DNA of 33,118 nt from positions 1 through 33,118 of the forward strand of contig JANBPK010000705.1 of NCBI GenBank assembly GCA_027579435.1, read 5' to 3'. Position numbers and translations under genes: made by a program. The DNA is from Candolleomyces eurysporus. Taxonomy: Eukaryota; Basidiomycota; Agaricomycetes; Agaricales; Psathyrellaceae. Positions 20,987-28,961 of this stretch are shown here, piece after piece (within the stretch, counting starts at the first letter, position 1; each line of letters starts with the position of its first letter). Under the pieces are notes generated by a model that was not told the origin of the DNA, made no database searches, and worked only from the letters and a program-made list of their open reading frames with translations.

Positions 20987-21113
20987 CAAGGACTTATTAT
21001 TTATCTCCCTCCCCCTATGGAGAAAGCGGAGGCGCTTCCTTCCTTATGGGAGGAGGCAAAAGGTAAAGGATAATTAATTAAAGTTATTAAAAAAGCGTGA
21101 TAATACCTTGAAG

Positions 21114-21166
21114 CTAGCTGCGCTCCCTTATCCTTTTTTTTACCCGAAGGGATGGAAAGGGTAAAG
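21114..21166 (+). repeat. Family B repeat
   Basis: Direct copy of the unit at 20936, with a T run about two bases longer and otherwise nearly identical over 50 bases. The pair brackets about 130 bases that could be lost or gained by slippage or recombination. Confidence 0.8.
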
Positions 21167-21282
21167 TAGGAGGCAGAAAGACTAGTAATCCATCCTCCCC
21201 TTACAGCCTTCTAGCCTTAAGGGATGGAGGCAGAGGGGCTTAGGTTTAGGAGGTAGACAAAGCAAGGGAGAATAAAGTAAAT

Positions 21283-21354
21283 AACATCTTAATGGATTTG
21301 AACCAATAATCTATTACTTCGGAAGTAATTGCTTTACCATTAAGCTAAAGATGT
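21283..21354 (-). tRNA. trnR: tRNA-Arg (CCG)
   Basis: A 72-nt cloverleaf on the minus strand, alone among plus-strand tRNAs. The acceptor is ACATCTT/AAGATGT with seven perfect pairs, the anticodon stem ATTAC/GTAAT has loop TTCCGAA, and the T loop is TTCAAAT. C at position 34 should restrict it to CGG. The only CGN codon I found in the core genes is the CGG of the essential atp6 arginine. Confidence 0.9.
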
Positions 21355-21453
21355 AATAAAATATTTACTCCTTTTGCCTTATAATACTTGCCTTATGGTA
21401 GTCTTTCTTTCCTTCTTTGACTTAAGATAGAATAGGCAGGAAATAAGTAAATA

Positions 21454-21525
21454 ATTCTTTTAGTTCAATGGTTAGAACGGCATTCTTCTAAAGTGCACAT
21501 TCTGGTTCGAATCCGGAAAAGAATA
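21454..21525 (+). tRNA. trnR: tRNA-Arg (UCU)
   Basis: A 72-nt cloverleaf: acceptor ATTCTTT/AAAGAAT, anticodon stem GCATT/AGTGC with loop CTTCTAA, and T loop TTCGAAT. It serves the AGA codons used for nearly all arginines. Confidence 0.93.
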
Positions 21526-21572
21526 ATTCTACTATAGCCCTCCTCTCCCCTTTCTACANCCCCCCCCCCTCT

Positions 21573-21605
21573 CTCTTGCCTTCCAAAGGTAGGCTATAGG
21601 AGGTA
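21573..21605 (-). repeat. Family A repeat variant
   Basis: Same variant as at 20856 (CCTTCCAAAGGTAGGC centre). It lies between trnR(ucu) and trnC and follows a long C run with an N at 21559. Confidence 0.8.
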
Positions 21606-21688
21606 TGGGGACAATAAGGATAAGAAACCTCCCTTTTTTTACCCTTCGGGTAAGGGAAGGGTAGGTAACCGGAGAGAGAGGTAAAAGA

Positions 21689-21763
21689 GGGTTAAGTTTA
21701 CAGATGGTTCTGTAGAAGACCTGCAAAGTCTTTAAATTTAAGGTTCAATTCCTTCTTAACTCT
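21689..21763 (+). tRNA. trnC: tRNA-Cys (GCA)
   Basis: A 75-nt cloverleaf: acceptor GGGTTAA/TTAACTC, D arm ACAG/CTGT, anticodon stem AAGAC/GTCTT with loop CTGCAAA, and T loop TTCAATT. The outer T-stem pair is a mismatch. Confidence 0.9.
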
Positions 21764-22068
21764 TTTTTTATTTATTTTAAAGATCATCTTAAGTTTAAAT
21801 TCCGTTATCACTCGCCCCTTATCTCCTTTGCCTTAAATCAAAGGTAGATGTTATACCCCTTCCTCCATCATTCTTTAAGGACTGATGTAAAGAGATACGG
21901 GAAACAAGGGCTACTGTGCTTATAAAATTATACTTNCCCCCCCTCTCTTTTCTTCAATAAGTACTCCATCGGAGGAAAAAGGATAAGAGTAGGAATAGTG
22001 GAATTTAAACTTCCGTCCGGTATTAAAAAATTAAGAGGATAATAAATAGATTAACTTATAATAAAATA
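21764..22068. other. Spacer before cox2
   Basis: 305 bases with short GC-rich tracts, an N at 21934 beside a C run, and an AT-rich leader before the cox2 ATG. I see no gene or convincing RNA structure. Confidence 0.6.
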
Positions 22069-22830
22069 ATGGATTTATTATTTTCATATTTTAATACTAT
22101 TTTTAATGATGCACCTCAACCTTGGCAATTAGGTTTCCAAGATAGTGCTGCACCAGGTTTTACAGGATTAGTAACTTTACATAATACTATAGGTTTTTAT
22201 TTAATAGTAATATTTTTATCAGTTGCTTGGGTATTATTTTCAATAATATATTATTACAGCAATAATAAAAATCCTATAGCTCATAAATATTTAACACATG
22301 GTACAGTTTTAGAATTAGTATGGACTATTACACCAGCATTAATTTTAATTGCTATAGCTTTCCCTTCATTTAGATTATTATACTTAATGGATGAAGTTAT
22401 ATCTCCTACTTTAACTATTAAAGTTGTAGGACATCAATGGTATTGGTCTTATGAATATTCTGATTTTGTTACAGATAGCGGAAATTCTATTGATTTTGAT
22501 TCTTATATGATACCTGAATCTGACTTAGAATTAGGTCAATTTAGATTATTAGACGTAGATAATAAATTAATTATACCTGTTGATTGCCATATTAGATTAA
22601 TTATTACAGGTGCGGATGTTTTACATTCTTTCGCTGTTCCTTCATTAGGTTTAAAATTAGATGCTGTTCCTGGTAGATTAAATCAAGTATCTTTCTTAGC
22701 TGAAAGACCAGGTACATTCTATGGTCAATGTAGTGAAATATGTGGAGTATGGCATGGATTTATGCCTATAGTAGTAGAAGCTGTATCTTCTCCTGATTTC
22801 TTAATTTGGATTGATTCAGCAAGTAGCTAA
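22069..22830 (+). CDS. cox2: Cytochrome c oxidase subunit 2
   Basis: The CuA-bearing subunit of complex IV that takes electrons from cytochrome c. It has 253 residues, near the fungal norm. Two membrane helices lie at about 35-62 and 78-105. The aromatic electron-path motif GHQWYWSYEY is at 121-130. The CuA ligands are H186, C221, E223, C225, H229 and M232 in the pattern CSEICGVWHGFM. Start ATG 22069; no intron. Confidence 0.98.
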   Translation: MDLLFSYFNTIFNDAPQPWQLGFQDSAAPGFTGLVTLHNTIGFYLIVIFLSVAWVLFSIIYYYSNNKNPIAHKYLTHGTVLELVWTITPALILIAIAFPSFRLLYLMDEVISPTLTIKVVGHQWYWSYEYSDFVTDSGNSIDFDSYMIPESDLELGQFRLLDVDNKLIIPVDCHIRLIITGADVLHSFAVPSLGLKLDAVPGRLNQVSFLAERPGTFYGQCSEICGVWHGFMPIVVEAVSSPDFLIWIDSASS

Positions 22831-23326
22831 TCTTCGTACAACCCTTTCCCGCTCCTTACCCCCCTATCTCTTGCCTTCCTTTGGAAGGCTAGGAGGCAAG
22901 GGTTCTTAAAAATAAGAAGGACGGCAGGAAAAAAAAAAGTTTCAATTTTTTGTATTTATAAAAATACTTAATTACCTATGGCTTCTAGAAAAAATAACTA
23001 AGCTTTTTCTTATCCCTTTTTTATTTGTTTAGCGTTAGGTAAATATTTTTATTTACAAATATAATTATACGTTTCCCCCCTATATCCAGCTTAGGTTTAG
23101 GAAGGAGGGGTATGATAGTCTATAAAAATTTAATCTTCCCCCCTCCGCAGGATCCGAAGGTAGAATTGGGGCTATAATTATAAATAGAATTAATTATCAA
23201 TCGGTAATGCCTTATATACTATTACTCTCCAAGGATAATAAGGAGATGAGGATAGACACCCGAAATAATATACTAATATTGACCTTTTCTAAAAAAAANA
23301 TTTAAAGAAAAAAAAATNAAAGTAAA
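22831..23326. other. cox2-nad1 spacer with family A repeat
   Basis: 496 bases without a gene. It contains a family A unit at 22868-22896 (CCTTTGG centre), a GGATCCGAAGGTA repeat D fragment near 23150, CCCCCC tracts, and an A-rich leader with Ns at 23300 and 23317 before nad1. Confidence 0.65.
22868..22896 (-). repeat. Family A repeat variant
   Basis: CTCTTGCCTTCCTTTGGAAG then GCTAGGAGG. The palindrome is perfect but the TATA of the flank is missing. Confidence 0.75.
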
Positions 23327-24340
23327 ATGATCAATAGTAATATTAGCTTTTTAAAATCTTTATTATTTAATTTAATAGATGTAGTTAGTATAATAGTTCC
23401 TGTTTTATTAGCAGTTGCTTTTATGACAATTATAGAAAGAAAACAATTAGCCGCACATCAAAGAAGAGTAGGACCTAATACAGTAGGATATTATGGAGTA
23501 TTACAACCCTTTGCAGATGCCTTAAAATTAATATTAAAAGAAACAGTTATACCTTCACAATCAAATAAAGTAATTTTTTATTTGGCTCCTGTATCAACTT
23601 TAATTTTTAGTTTATTAGGTTGGGGAGTTATACCTTTTGGTCAAGGAATAGCTATATCTGATTTTTCAATGGGAATAATATATACTTTAGCTCTTTCATC
23701 TTTAGGAGTATATGGAGTATTATTAGCAGGATGGTCAGCTAATTCTAAATATGCCTTTTTAGGATCATTAAGATCAACAGCAGCAATGATATCATATGAA
23801 TTAATATTAAGTTCAGCAATATTAATAATAATATTATTAACAGGATCTTTAAATTATATTACAATAATAGAAACACAAATATCTGTATGGTTTATTATAC
23901 CATTATTACCTGTATTTATTTTTTATTTTATTGCTATTTTAGCTGAAACTTCTAGAACTCCTTTTGATTTACAAGAAGCTGAATCTGAATTAGTAGCTGG
24001 TTTCTTTACTGAACATTCTTCTGTACCATTCGTATTTTTCTTTTTAGGAGAATATTCATCAATAGTTTTATTTAGTTGTATAACAGCTATATTATTTTTA
24101 GGAGGATATCAATTCCCTGAATTATTTGTTAATAATACAATTATTAATTTACAAGCTATTATTTTAGGTTTAAAAACATGTATATTCTGTTTCTTTTTTG
24201 TTTGGTTTAGAGCTACTTTACCTAGATTAAGATATGATCAATTAATTGATTTATGTTGGTTAAATTTATTACCAGTATGTGTAGCCTTTATTATATTAAT
24301 TCCTAGCATATTAATTGCCTTTAATATATCACCTTATTAA
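23327..24340 (+). CDS. nad1: NADH dehydrogenase subunit 1
   Basis: The quinone-channel membrane subunit of complex I, 337 residues. Family motifs are ERKQLAAHQRRVGPN (37-51) and the glutamate-rich loop AETSRTPFDLQEAESELVAG (206-225) followed by FFTEH. Eight hydrophobic helices are visible. Start ATG 23327 after an A-rich leader with two Ns. Followed by a tRNA cluster on the same strand; no intron. Confidence 0.97.
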   Translation: MINSNISFLKSLLFNLIDVVSIIVPVLLAVAFMTIIERKQLAAHQRRVGPNTVGYYGVLQPFADALKLILKETVIPSQSNKVIFYLAPVSTLIFSLLGWGVIPFGQGIAISDFSMGIIYTLALSSLGVYGVLLAGWSANSKYAFLGSLRSTAAMISYELILSSAILIIILLTGSLNYITIIETQISVWFIIPLLPVFIFYFIAILAETSRTPFDLQEAESELVAGFFTEHSSVPFVFFFLGEYSSIVLFSCITAILFLGGYQFPELFVNNTIINLQAIILGLKTCIFCFFFVWFRATLPRLRYDQLIDLCWLNLLPVCVAFIILIPSILIAFNISPY

Positions 24341-24451
24341 CCCCTATCCTCTCAAGGGCTCCTCCCTAGCTGCGCAAATAAGGAGATAAGGGGGGAGGAT
24401 AAAGAAAAAAAAAGATTAAAAGAAAGATAATTATATAAAACTTTTTATAAA

Positions 24452-24525
24452 GAGGGAGTATTCTAATTGGTTAAGGAGCTTACTTTGGGAGTAAGAAGCT
24501 GCGCGTTCGAGTCGTGTCTCCCTCA
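24452..24525 (+). tRNA. trnP: tRNA-Pro (UGG)
   Basis: A 74-nt cloverleaf: acceptor GAGGGAG/CTCCCTC, anticodon stem CTTAC/GTAAG with loop TTTGGGA, and T loop TTCGAGT. Confidence 0.93.
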
Positions 24526-24545
24526 AATTATAAAAATATACTCTA

Positions 24546-24620
24546 AGGTCTTATGGCTGAGTGGTTTAAGCGAAGTACTGTTAATACTTTTTACAGGGGT
24601 TCAATTCCTCTTAAGGCCTA
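24546..24620 (+). tRNA. trnN: tRNA-Asn (GUU)
   Basis: A 75-nt cloverleaf: acceptor AGGTCTT/AAGGCCT, anticodon stem AAGTA/TACTT with loop CTGTTAA, and T loop TTCAATT. Confidence 0.93.
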
Positions 24621-24712
24621 TAAAAAAATATAATTACTATAATCCCCTACCCTCCAACCCTTGATCTTTCCTTTTTTTAGCGGAGAACAATAATAAGGAA
24701 AAAAAAAATAGT

Positions 24713-24785
24713 TGTGAAATGGTGTAATTGGTTAACACAAAAGCCTCATGAGCTTTCACTTTGGGTTCAAGTCCTGATTTCGCAA
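24713..24785 (+). tRNA. trnM: tRNA-Met (CAU), probably initiator
   Basis: A 73-nt cloverleaf: acceptor TGTGAAA/TTTCGCA, anticodon stem AAAGC/GCTTT with loop CTCATGA, and T loop TTCAAGT. The D region GGTGTAATTGGTTAACAC resembles that of yeast mitochondrial initiator tRNA. That likeness is from memory and the initiator role is inference. Confidence 0.85.
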
Positions 24786-24837
24786 AAATAAATTCTATTT
24801 TTTCGCCCGGCGCTTTAACTTAGTAAGGGCGAATTTA

Positions 24838-24909
24838 GGTCCTTTAGTATAGTGGTTCGTACAACTCCCCTTCAAGGAGTCGGGATCAGTTCAAATCTGA
24901 TAAGGATCA
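24838..24909 (+). tRNA. trnE: tRNA-Glu (UUC)
   Basis: A 72-nt cloverleaf: acceptor GGTCCTT/AAGGATC, anticodon stem ACTCC/GGAGT with loop CCTTCAA, and T loop TTCAAAT. Confidence 0.93.
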
Positions 24910-24930
24910 ATATAAATATATTTTTTTTTA

Positions 24931-25002
24931 GCCTCGGTTGCTTAGTGGTCAAAGCGCTATTCTGAAGATATAGATATGGGAGTTCAATTCTCTCCCGGGG
25001 CA
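24931..25002 (+). tRNA. trnF: tRNA-Phe (GAA)
   Basis: A 72-nt cloverleaf with acceptor GCCTCGG/CCGGGGC. The anticodon loop CTGAAGA is on the stem CTATT/TATAG, whose innermost pair is T-T. The T arm is GGGAG/CTCTC with TTCAATT. Confidence 0.9.
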
Positions 25003-25109
25003 ATTTATTTTTTTATTATACTCCGGCCTAAGGATAGGGTTCCTTCTCCTTATTATCCCCCGATCTCCGCTGGAGGTAAGGGGGAAGGAAAGGGGAGAAA
25101 TAAAAATAA

Positions 25110-25181
25110 GCCGAAATAGTTTAATTGGTAAAACGGATTCCTTGTAAGATTTTGATATTGGTTCAATTCCAGTTTTTGGCA
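25110..25181 (+). tRNA. trnT: tRNA-Thr (UGU)
   Basis: A 72-nt cloverleaf: acceptor GCCGAAA/TTTTGGC, anticodon loop CTTGTAA on a weak stem GATTC/GATTT with a T-T pair, and T arm ATTGG/CCAGT with TTCAATT. Confidence 0.9.
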
Positions 25182-25250
25182 TTAATATAAAAAAAATTAA
25201 TTGTGGCTGTGCCTTACCTACACCCAAGGGCAAAGGAGGGGAGTCCTTAC

Positions 25251-25300
25251 TTTACCCGAAGGGTAATTACCCTTTCCTTAAGGATAAGGGAGCGCAGCTA
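25251..25300 (-). repeat. Family B repeat, inverted
   Basis: Ends AAGGATAAGGGAGCGCAGCT, the reverse complement of the family B head, and begins TTACCCGAAGGGTAATTACC. It is inverted relative to the copies at 6418, 20936 and 21114. Confidence 0.7.
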
Positions 25301-25310
25301 GAAAATAGGA

Positions 25311-25384
25311 TGAGTTGTAGTTTAATTTGGAAAAACACCATTTTTTGGTAATGGCTTATATCAGTTCGAGTCTGGTCAACTCAG
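25311..25384 (+). tRNA. trnQ: tRNA-Gln (UUG)
   Basis: A 74-nt cloverleaf: acceptor TGAGTTG/CAACTCA, anticodon stem CCATT/AATGG with loop TTTTGGT, and T loop TTCGAGT. Confidence 0.92.
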
Positions 25385-25500
25385 TTGCTTTTTTTTTTCT
25401 TTCCACCACCTATCCTTAAAAAAGAGGAGTCCTTATTATCCCCTTCGGGGGGGTAAAGGGGAGGCAGGCCGATCATAGCAAAGGATGGGAAAATGGCAAG

Positions 25501-25572
25501 GTAAAATTAGTTTAATTGGTAAAATGAAGTCTTGTGGCGACTTTGTTCAGAGTTCGAGCCTCTGATTTTACT
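25501..25572 (+). tRNA. trnH: tRNA-His (GUG)
   Basis: Acceptor GTAAAAT/ATTTTAC, anticodon stem AAGTC/GACTT with loop TTGTGGC, and T arm CAGAG/CTCTG with TTCGAGC. The preceding base 25500 is G and could supply the extra G-1 typical of tRNA-His. Confidence 0.92.
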
Positions 25573-25668
25573 CTATAACTTCCCCTCTCCCTTAACTTTT
25601 CTACTTTTTTATCTAACCCTTATCATTCGGTTACCTTGGCTCAGAAATATTGTAAAATAATAAATCTG

Positions 25669-25830
25669 TAAACACGTTTGTGAAATATAACCTTAAAATT
25701 ATATAAAATAGTTACATTAGTAAGGATTCAATCGTGTATTGAAGACTAATAGAGTGGTAGTTGTAAAACTAAATCTACTTCTTAGTTAGTCAATTCTAAG
25801 GGTCTTAAACGCTCAACCTTTTATTTACAC
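25669..25830. ncRNA. Possible structured RNA element of unknown function
   Basis: No ORF is present, but there is a run of pairings. A bulged hairpin at 25716-25750 has ATTAGT with ACTAAT outside and TTCAAT with ATTGAA inside. A middle stem pairs GGTAG with CTACT around 25756-25780. A third hairpin pairs CTTAG with CTAAG at 25781-25800. TGTAAA near 25670 and TTTACA near 25823 could close the whole. It could be a decayed tRNA, a small RNA or a processing signal. Confidence 0.35.
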
Positions 25831-25876
25831 CTGATNTTTTTTTTTAGTACTAAAAATTATAAGTATAGGTTTGAGG

Positions 25877-25948
25877 CGAGGCGTAATTAAATGGTATAAT
25901 ATCAGGAGTCAGTACCTGACGTTACTAGTTCGATTCTAGTCACCTCTG
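25877..25948 (+). pseudogene. tRNA-like copy related to trnG(gcc), 8-base anticodon loop
   Basis: It shares ATTAAATGGTATAATATCA with the tRNA at 10086, including the whole D arm. The T arm ACTAG/CTAGT with TTCGATT is perfect. The acceptor CGAGGCG/CACCTCT has two mismatches. The anticodon stem TCAGG/CCTGA encloses eight bases, AGTCAGTA, with no T at the normal position 33. It may be a decayed or converted duplicate. If expressed, possible anticodons are UCA or CAG, neither in a normal frame. It lies 118 bases upstream of the small orf397 relative, mirroring trnG-orf397. Confidence 0.55.
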
Positions 25949-26019
25949 TTTTCTAATAGTCTAATTATTTTCACTTAAGAAAGGTAAATAATAGGTCCAC
26001 TATTAAAGTTTATAAGATT

Positions 26020-26052
26020 AGGCTTCGCCTTGCCATTAGGCTAGGCCTAAAA
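26020..26052 (+). repeat. 33-base repeat E, second copy
   Basis: Identical to 11441-11473. Here it lies upstream of the small ORF at 26067, while the first copy lies at the 3' end of orf397. Confidence 0.9.
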
Positions 26053-26066
26053 TAAAAAACAATAAC

Positions 26067-26213
26067 ATGAAAAAAGAAAGATTAACTTTAAGAAAGTTAG
26101 AAGAAAAATATATGGAGTCAGATACCTGACTAGATAGAAATAATTATAGGGCTTCGCCGAAGGCACCTGGTGGTTTAGGTACAGGTATAGACTCTGGATT
26201 AAGTTCACCTTAA
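26067..26213 (+). pseudogene. 48-codon relative of orf397, probably a deletion remnant
   Basis: ATG 26067 to TAA 26211-26213, with an in-frame TGA at codon 21 (26127-26129). The N-terminus MKKERLTLRKLEEKY parallels MKKEKVTLKQLQAQM of orf397, and the tail APGGLGTGIDSGLSSP parallels NPGGLGDDASVPGSPAS after its last membrane helix. The membrane helices and proline region are missing. This looks like an internally deleted paralogue. It could still be expressed as a short peptide, but I see no evidence for that. It lies just before the 3' end of rns, which is on the opposite strand. Confidence 0.5.
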
Positions 26214-26275
26214 TTAAAAACAAAAATAAGACAAAAGTGAAATTTAAAAANAGAGAGGGTTAATTAAATTTTTGT

Positions 26276-27875
26276 TATTATCCAGCGGCACTTTCCAGTA
26301 CAGCTACCTTGCTATGACTTTTGAGATGTTACTTAGAAGAGTACACTAATATTAAAAATATAAAACAAAATATAAGTTTTTTTTATTAAAAAAAAACAAA
26401 AAAACNTTTTTAATTATATTCATAGTAGTTTCTCTCTCTCCAAGCTTCTTCCCAGCGACAGACAGTTAGTTCATCCCGAATATAAGCTTCACCGTTGCGT
26501 AGTGATCAACGATTACTCGAAATTCCTCCTTCATGTTGTCGAATTTCAGACAACAATCCGTCTAAAAAAATAAATTAACNTTTTTTTAATGATTTGCTTT
26601 TTTCTATAAAGAAATTTTGCGTCACTTTGTAAAAGTTATTATAGCACGTCGATAGCCCAGTTCATTAGGGCCATAACGACTTGTCTTAGTCCCAAATGAA
26701 TTTATTTAAAACTCACAAATTGTTAAGTAAAAATTAACAACAGGGATTGCGTCCGTTAGTGGAGTTAACCTAACTTTTCACAATACGGACTGACGACAGC
26801 CATGCAACACCTGTAAACGAATTTCTATAAAAAAANTATAGAAATTACTCACCTATAATAAAAATAAATTTTTAAAATAAATGGCTATTCAAGAACTGGT
26901 AAGATTATACGCGTACTCTCGTATTAAATAACATGCTTCACTTCGTTTGCTTCGAGACCGACTAANTTTTTTTGGTTTCAGTTTTGCAACCGTACTCTCA
27001 AGGCGGAATGGTTAACGCGTTAGCATCGCTATCAATTTCATTAAAAATTAACAAACTACCATTCATCGTTGACAGTGAGAGGTATCTGGGTATCTAATCC
27101 TATTTCCTATTCTCACCTTCGTTTCTCAGCGTCAATCATTATTAGATAAAAAGCTTTCACCATTAGTATTCCACTTAATATCTGAGGATATCATCCCTAC
27201 ACTAAGTATTATTTGGTTTATCCTCAATATGATTCTAGCTTATATTCATCTTATTTTTAACAAAAAGAGCTAATAAAAATAAGATTTTAGTAAGCTGCCT
27301 ACACACCCTTTACGCCTTTTTAAGACGACTAACGTTCGCGTTTCTGGCGTTACCGAGTCTTCTGGCACCAGTAATTTAGACAACACTTATAGTAAAGTAA
27401 CATCATTTTTTTCCTTTACGTTATCATAAATAACATCTATAAAATGTCTTCATGATTTCAGTTAGCTAGTTCACTCTTGCGAGCATTGACTAATATTCTT
27501 GACTGCAGATTGCTTATGCAATTTGGGACTTCTCATTCCCAATGTGGCCAGCGGTTCTTTCAAACTTGACTATTGATCGTAGGCTTGGTAGGCTTTTACC
27601 CTACCAACTACCATTAAACAAAATAAATCAACTCTTATAGTGGAAAATTTCCTTTATTATAAATAGCTTATTTATGTTTTATTATTTTTTTAATAAAACT
27701 ATCCTCTATTTAAGAGGTCTATAAGGTATCTAATTTATTATTACTCACCTGTACACCTTGTTCCTTCCCTTAAAATATAAAATATTTTATTAGGGTAATA
27801 GAACAAACGATTTGCATGTCTTAAAACTACTGAAAAACGTTCAATCAGAACCAAAATTAAATTCTTACTGATAAT
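26276..27875 (-). rRNA. rns: Small subunit ribosomal RNA (ends approximate)
   Basis: The 16S-like rRNA of the mitochondrial small subunit. On the minus strand, the 5' region holds GGTTCTGATTGAACG (27838-27852). The 530 loop is GTGCCAGAAGACTCGGTAA at 27350-27368. The 3' end holds AGTCATAGCAAGGTAGCTGT and GGAAAGTGCCGCTGGAT near 26281-26322. Several short A/T homopolymer insertions with Ns mark variable regions. No intron is apparent. The 5' end is placed by analogy with 16S, about 25-35 bases before GATTGAACG. Confidence 0.92.
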
Positions 27876-28033
27876 TTAATTAATTAAATTAATCTTTGCA
27901 CCTTTCCTTTTTAAAGGAGAAAGGGAAGAATAAGTTTAATTATCGTATTTTATATGCTCTTCGCAATTTTTANTTTTTTTTTTATTTCTTTTAAATATTT
28001 TGATTTTTTANGGGACAAGGAATAAGTGTAAAA

Positions 28034-28106
28034 AGCCGAAAAAAGGAATTGAACCTTTATTTTACCGTCATGAGTGGTAAGTTTTAACCTTTTAAACTAT
28101 TTCAGC
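28034..28106 (-). tRNA. trnM: tRNA-Met (CAU), probably elongator
   Basis: A 73-nt cloverleaf: acceptor GCTGAAA/TTTCGGC, anticodon loop CTCATGA on TACCA/CGGTA, and T arm AAAGG/CCTTT with TTCAATT. The 5' half GCTGAAATAGTTTAA resembles yeast mitochondrial elongator tRNA-Met. It lies upstream of rns on the same strand. Confidence 0.85.
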
Positions 28107-28279
28107 AATTACCTTCTTGCCCCTCCTTCCTATCCCCTACCATCCCTTATCCTTATGGAAAGGGTAATTACCCTTCGGTTNAAAAAAAGATAAGGAACCT
28201 TGCCTTCCTTTGGAAAGGTGAGTTCTTATTTAGCTAGAGGAAGAAGGTAGAGGTAGATAGAAAAACAATTACTATTTTA

Positions 28280-28362
28280 TGAGCAGTAAAGGAATCGAAC
28301 CTTTTACGGCGTTAACCAATTCTTTTACAGAGAATCACCATTACCAATCGGATCACCTGCCC
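28280..28362 (-). tRNA. trnY: tRNA-Tyr (GUA)
   Basis: An 83-nt tRNA with a long variable arm (GGTTAACGCC region), as in many fungal tRNA-Tyr. The acceptor GGGCAGG/ACTGCTC has the last pair mismatched. The anticodon stem is ATTCT/AGAAT with loop CTGTAAA. The T arm is AAAGG/CCTTT with TTCGATT. Confidence 0.92.
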
Positions 28363-28549
28363 TTGTATTTAACTTAAATTTAACATAATACCTCTCCTCT
28401 CTCCCCTTCAGGTAAATAGGGATAACGGAGTAAGCCTTGAAGCCCCCTAGCCTTCTTTCCTTCTAGCCTTCCTGCCTCCGCTTTCCTTGAGGGGAGATCC
28501 TCCGCTTTTCTTACTTGCGCAGCTAGAGATTGGAAGGCAAGAATCCTTG

Positions 28550-28580
28550 TACCTCCTATAGCCTTCCTTTGGAAGGCAAG
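28550..28580 (+). repeat. Family A repeat with flipped centre
   Basis: TACCTCCTATAGCCTTCC then TTTGG and AAGGCAAG. It is the same as the 1659 copy except that the central CCAAAGG is CCTTTGG, that is, the heptamer centre is inverted. Confidence 0.85.
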
Positions 28581-28613
28581 TAGAGAGATGGGAAATAACA
28601 GATATAAAAATTA

Positions 28614-28694
28614 CGGAATAAGGGCGAGTCGAACGCCCAAGGGTACTACCCAAACGATTAGCAATCGTGTTATCTTACCAATGACGATTATTCC
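28614..28694 (-). tRNA. trnS: tRNA-Ser (GCU)
   Basis: An 81-nt class II tRNA: acceptor GGAATAA/TTATTCC, anticodon loop TTGCTAA, a long variable arm, and T arm GGGCG/CGCCC with TTCGACT. Reads AGU and AGC. Confidence 0.93.
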
Positions 28695-28893
28695 TCCGGC
28701 TCGTAAGTATTACCTAATCCCTCTCCTTTATACTCAAAACAAATAAAGTACTCTTTTATTTAAATTTTACCGCGATAGCGGTTACCTCCATCCTTAGCTA
28801 TGATACTCTAATAAAAATAGGTGGGCAAATAAATTAACCTCCTTCTTGCGATTACTAATAGCTAGATTCGGGGAGGAGGTATCCATTCCCCCC

Positions 28894-28926
28894 TACCTCC
28901 TATAGCCTTCCAAAGGAAGGCAAGAG
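28894..28926 (+). repeat. Family A repeat (identical to 1659-1691)
   Basis: 33 bases identical to the copy at 1659-1691, in the spacer downstream of nad6. The inverted identical copy is at 29948-29980, so nad6 is bracketed by an inverted pair. Confidence 0.9.
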
Positions 28927-28961
28927 AAACGGGGAGAAGGTAAGGGTTAATAGAGCAAATA

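Larger units (their letters stand above)
20819..21282. other. Repeat-rich spacer
   Basis: 464 bases without a gene. It is built mainly from GC-rich units: family A at 20856-20886, two family B copies at 20936-20986 and 21114-21166 in direct orientation, plus CCTCCCCCTATGGAGAAAGC and TTCCTTATGGGAGG-type palindromes. Confidence 0.7.

Noticed and set aside
21532..21726. Minus-strand frame of 64 codons (similar ones at 24949-25233 and 28447-28653).
   Set aside because: Made of tRNA sequence and GC-rich repeats; frames arise by chance where AT stops are scarce.
24467..24664. 65-codon plus-strand frame.
   Set aside because: Runs through trnP and trnN; not a protein gene.
25744..25808. Possible tRNA with acceptor AAGAC/GTCTT and T arm CTTAG/CTAAG.
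   Set aside because: The T loop would have ten bases, the anticodon arm does not fold normally, and all amino acids already have tRNAs. Kept only as part of a structured-RNA candidate.
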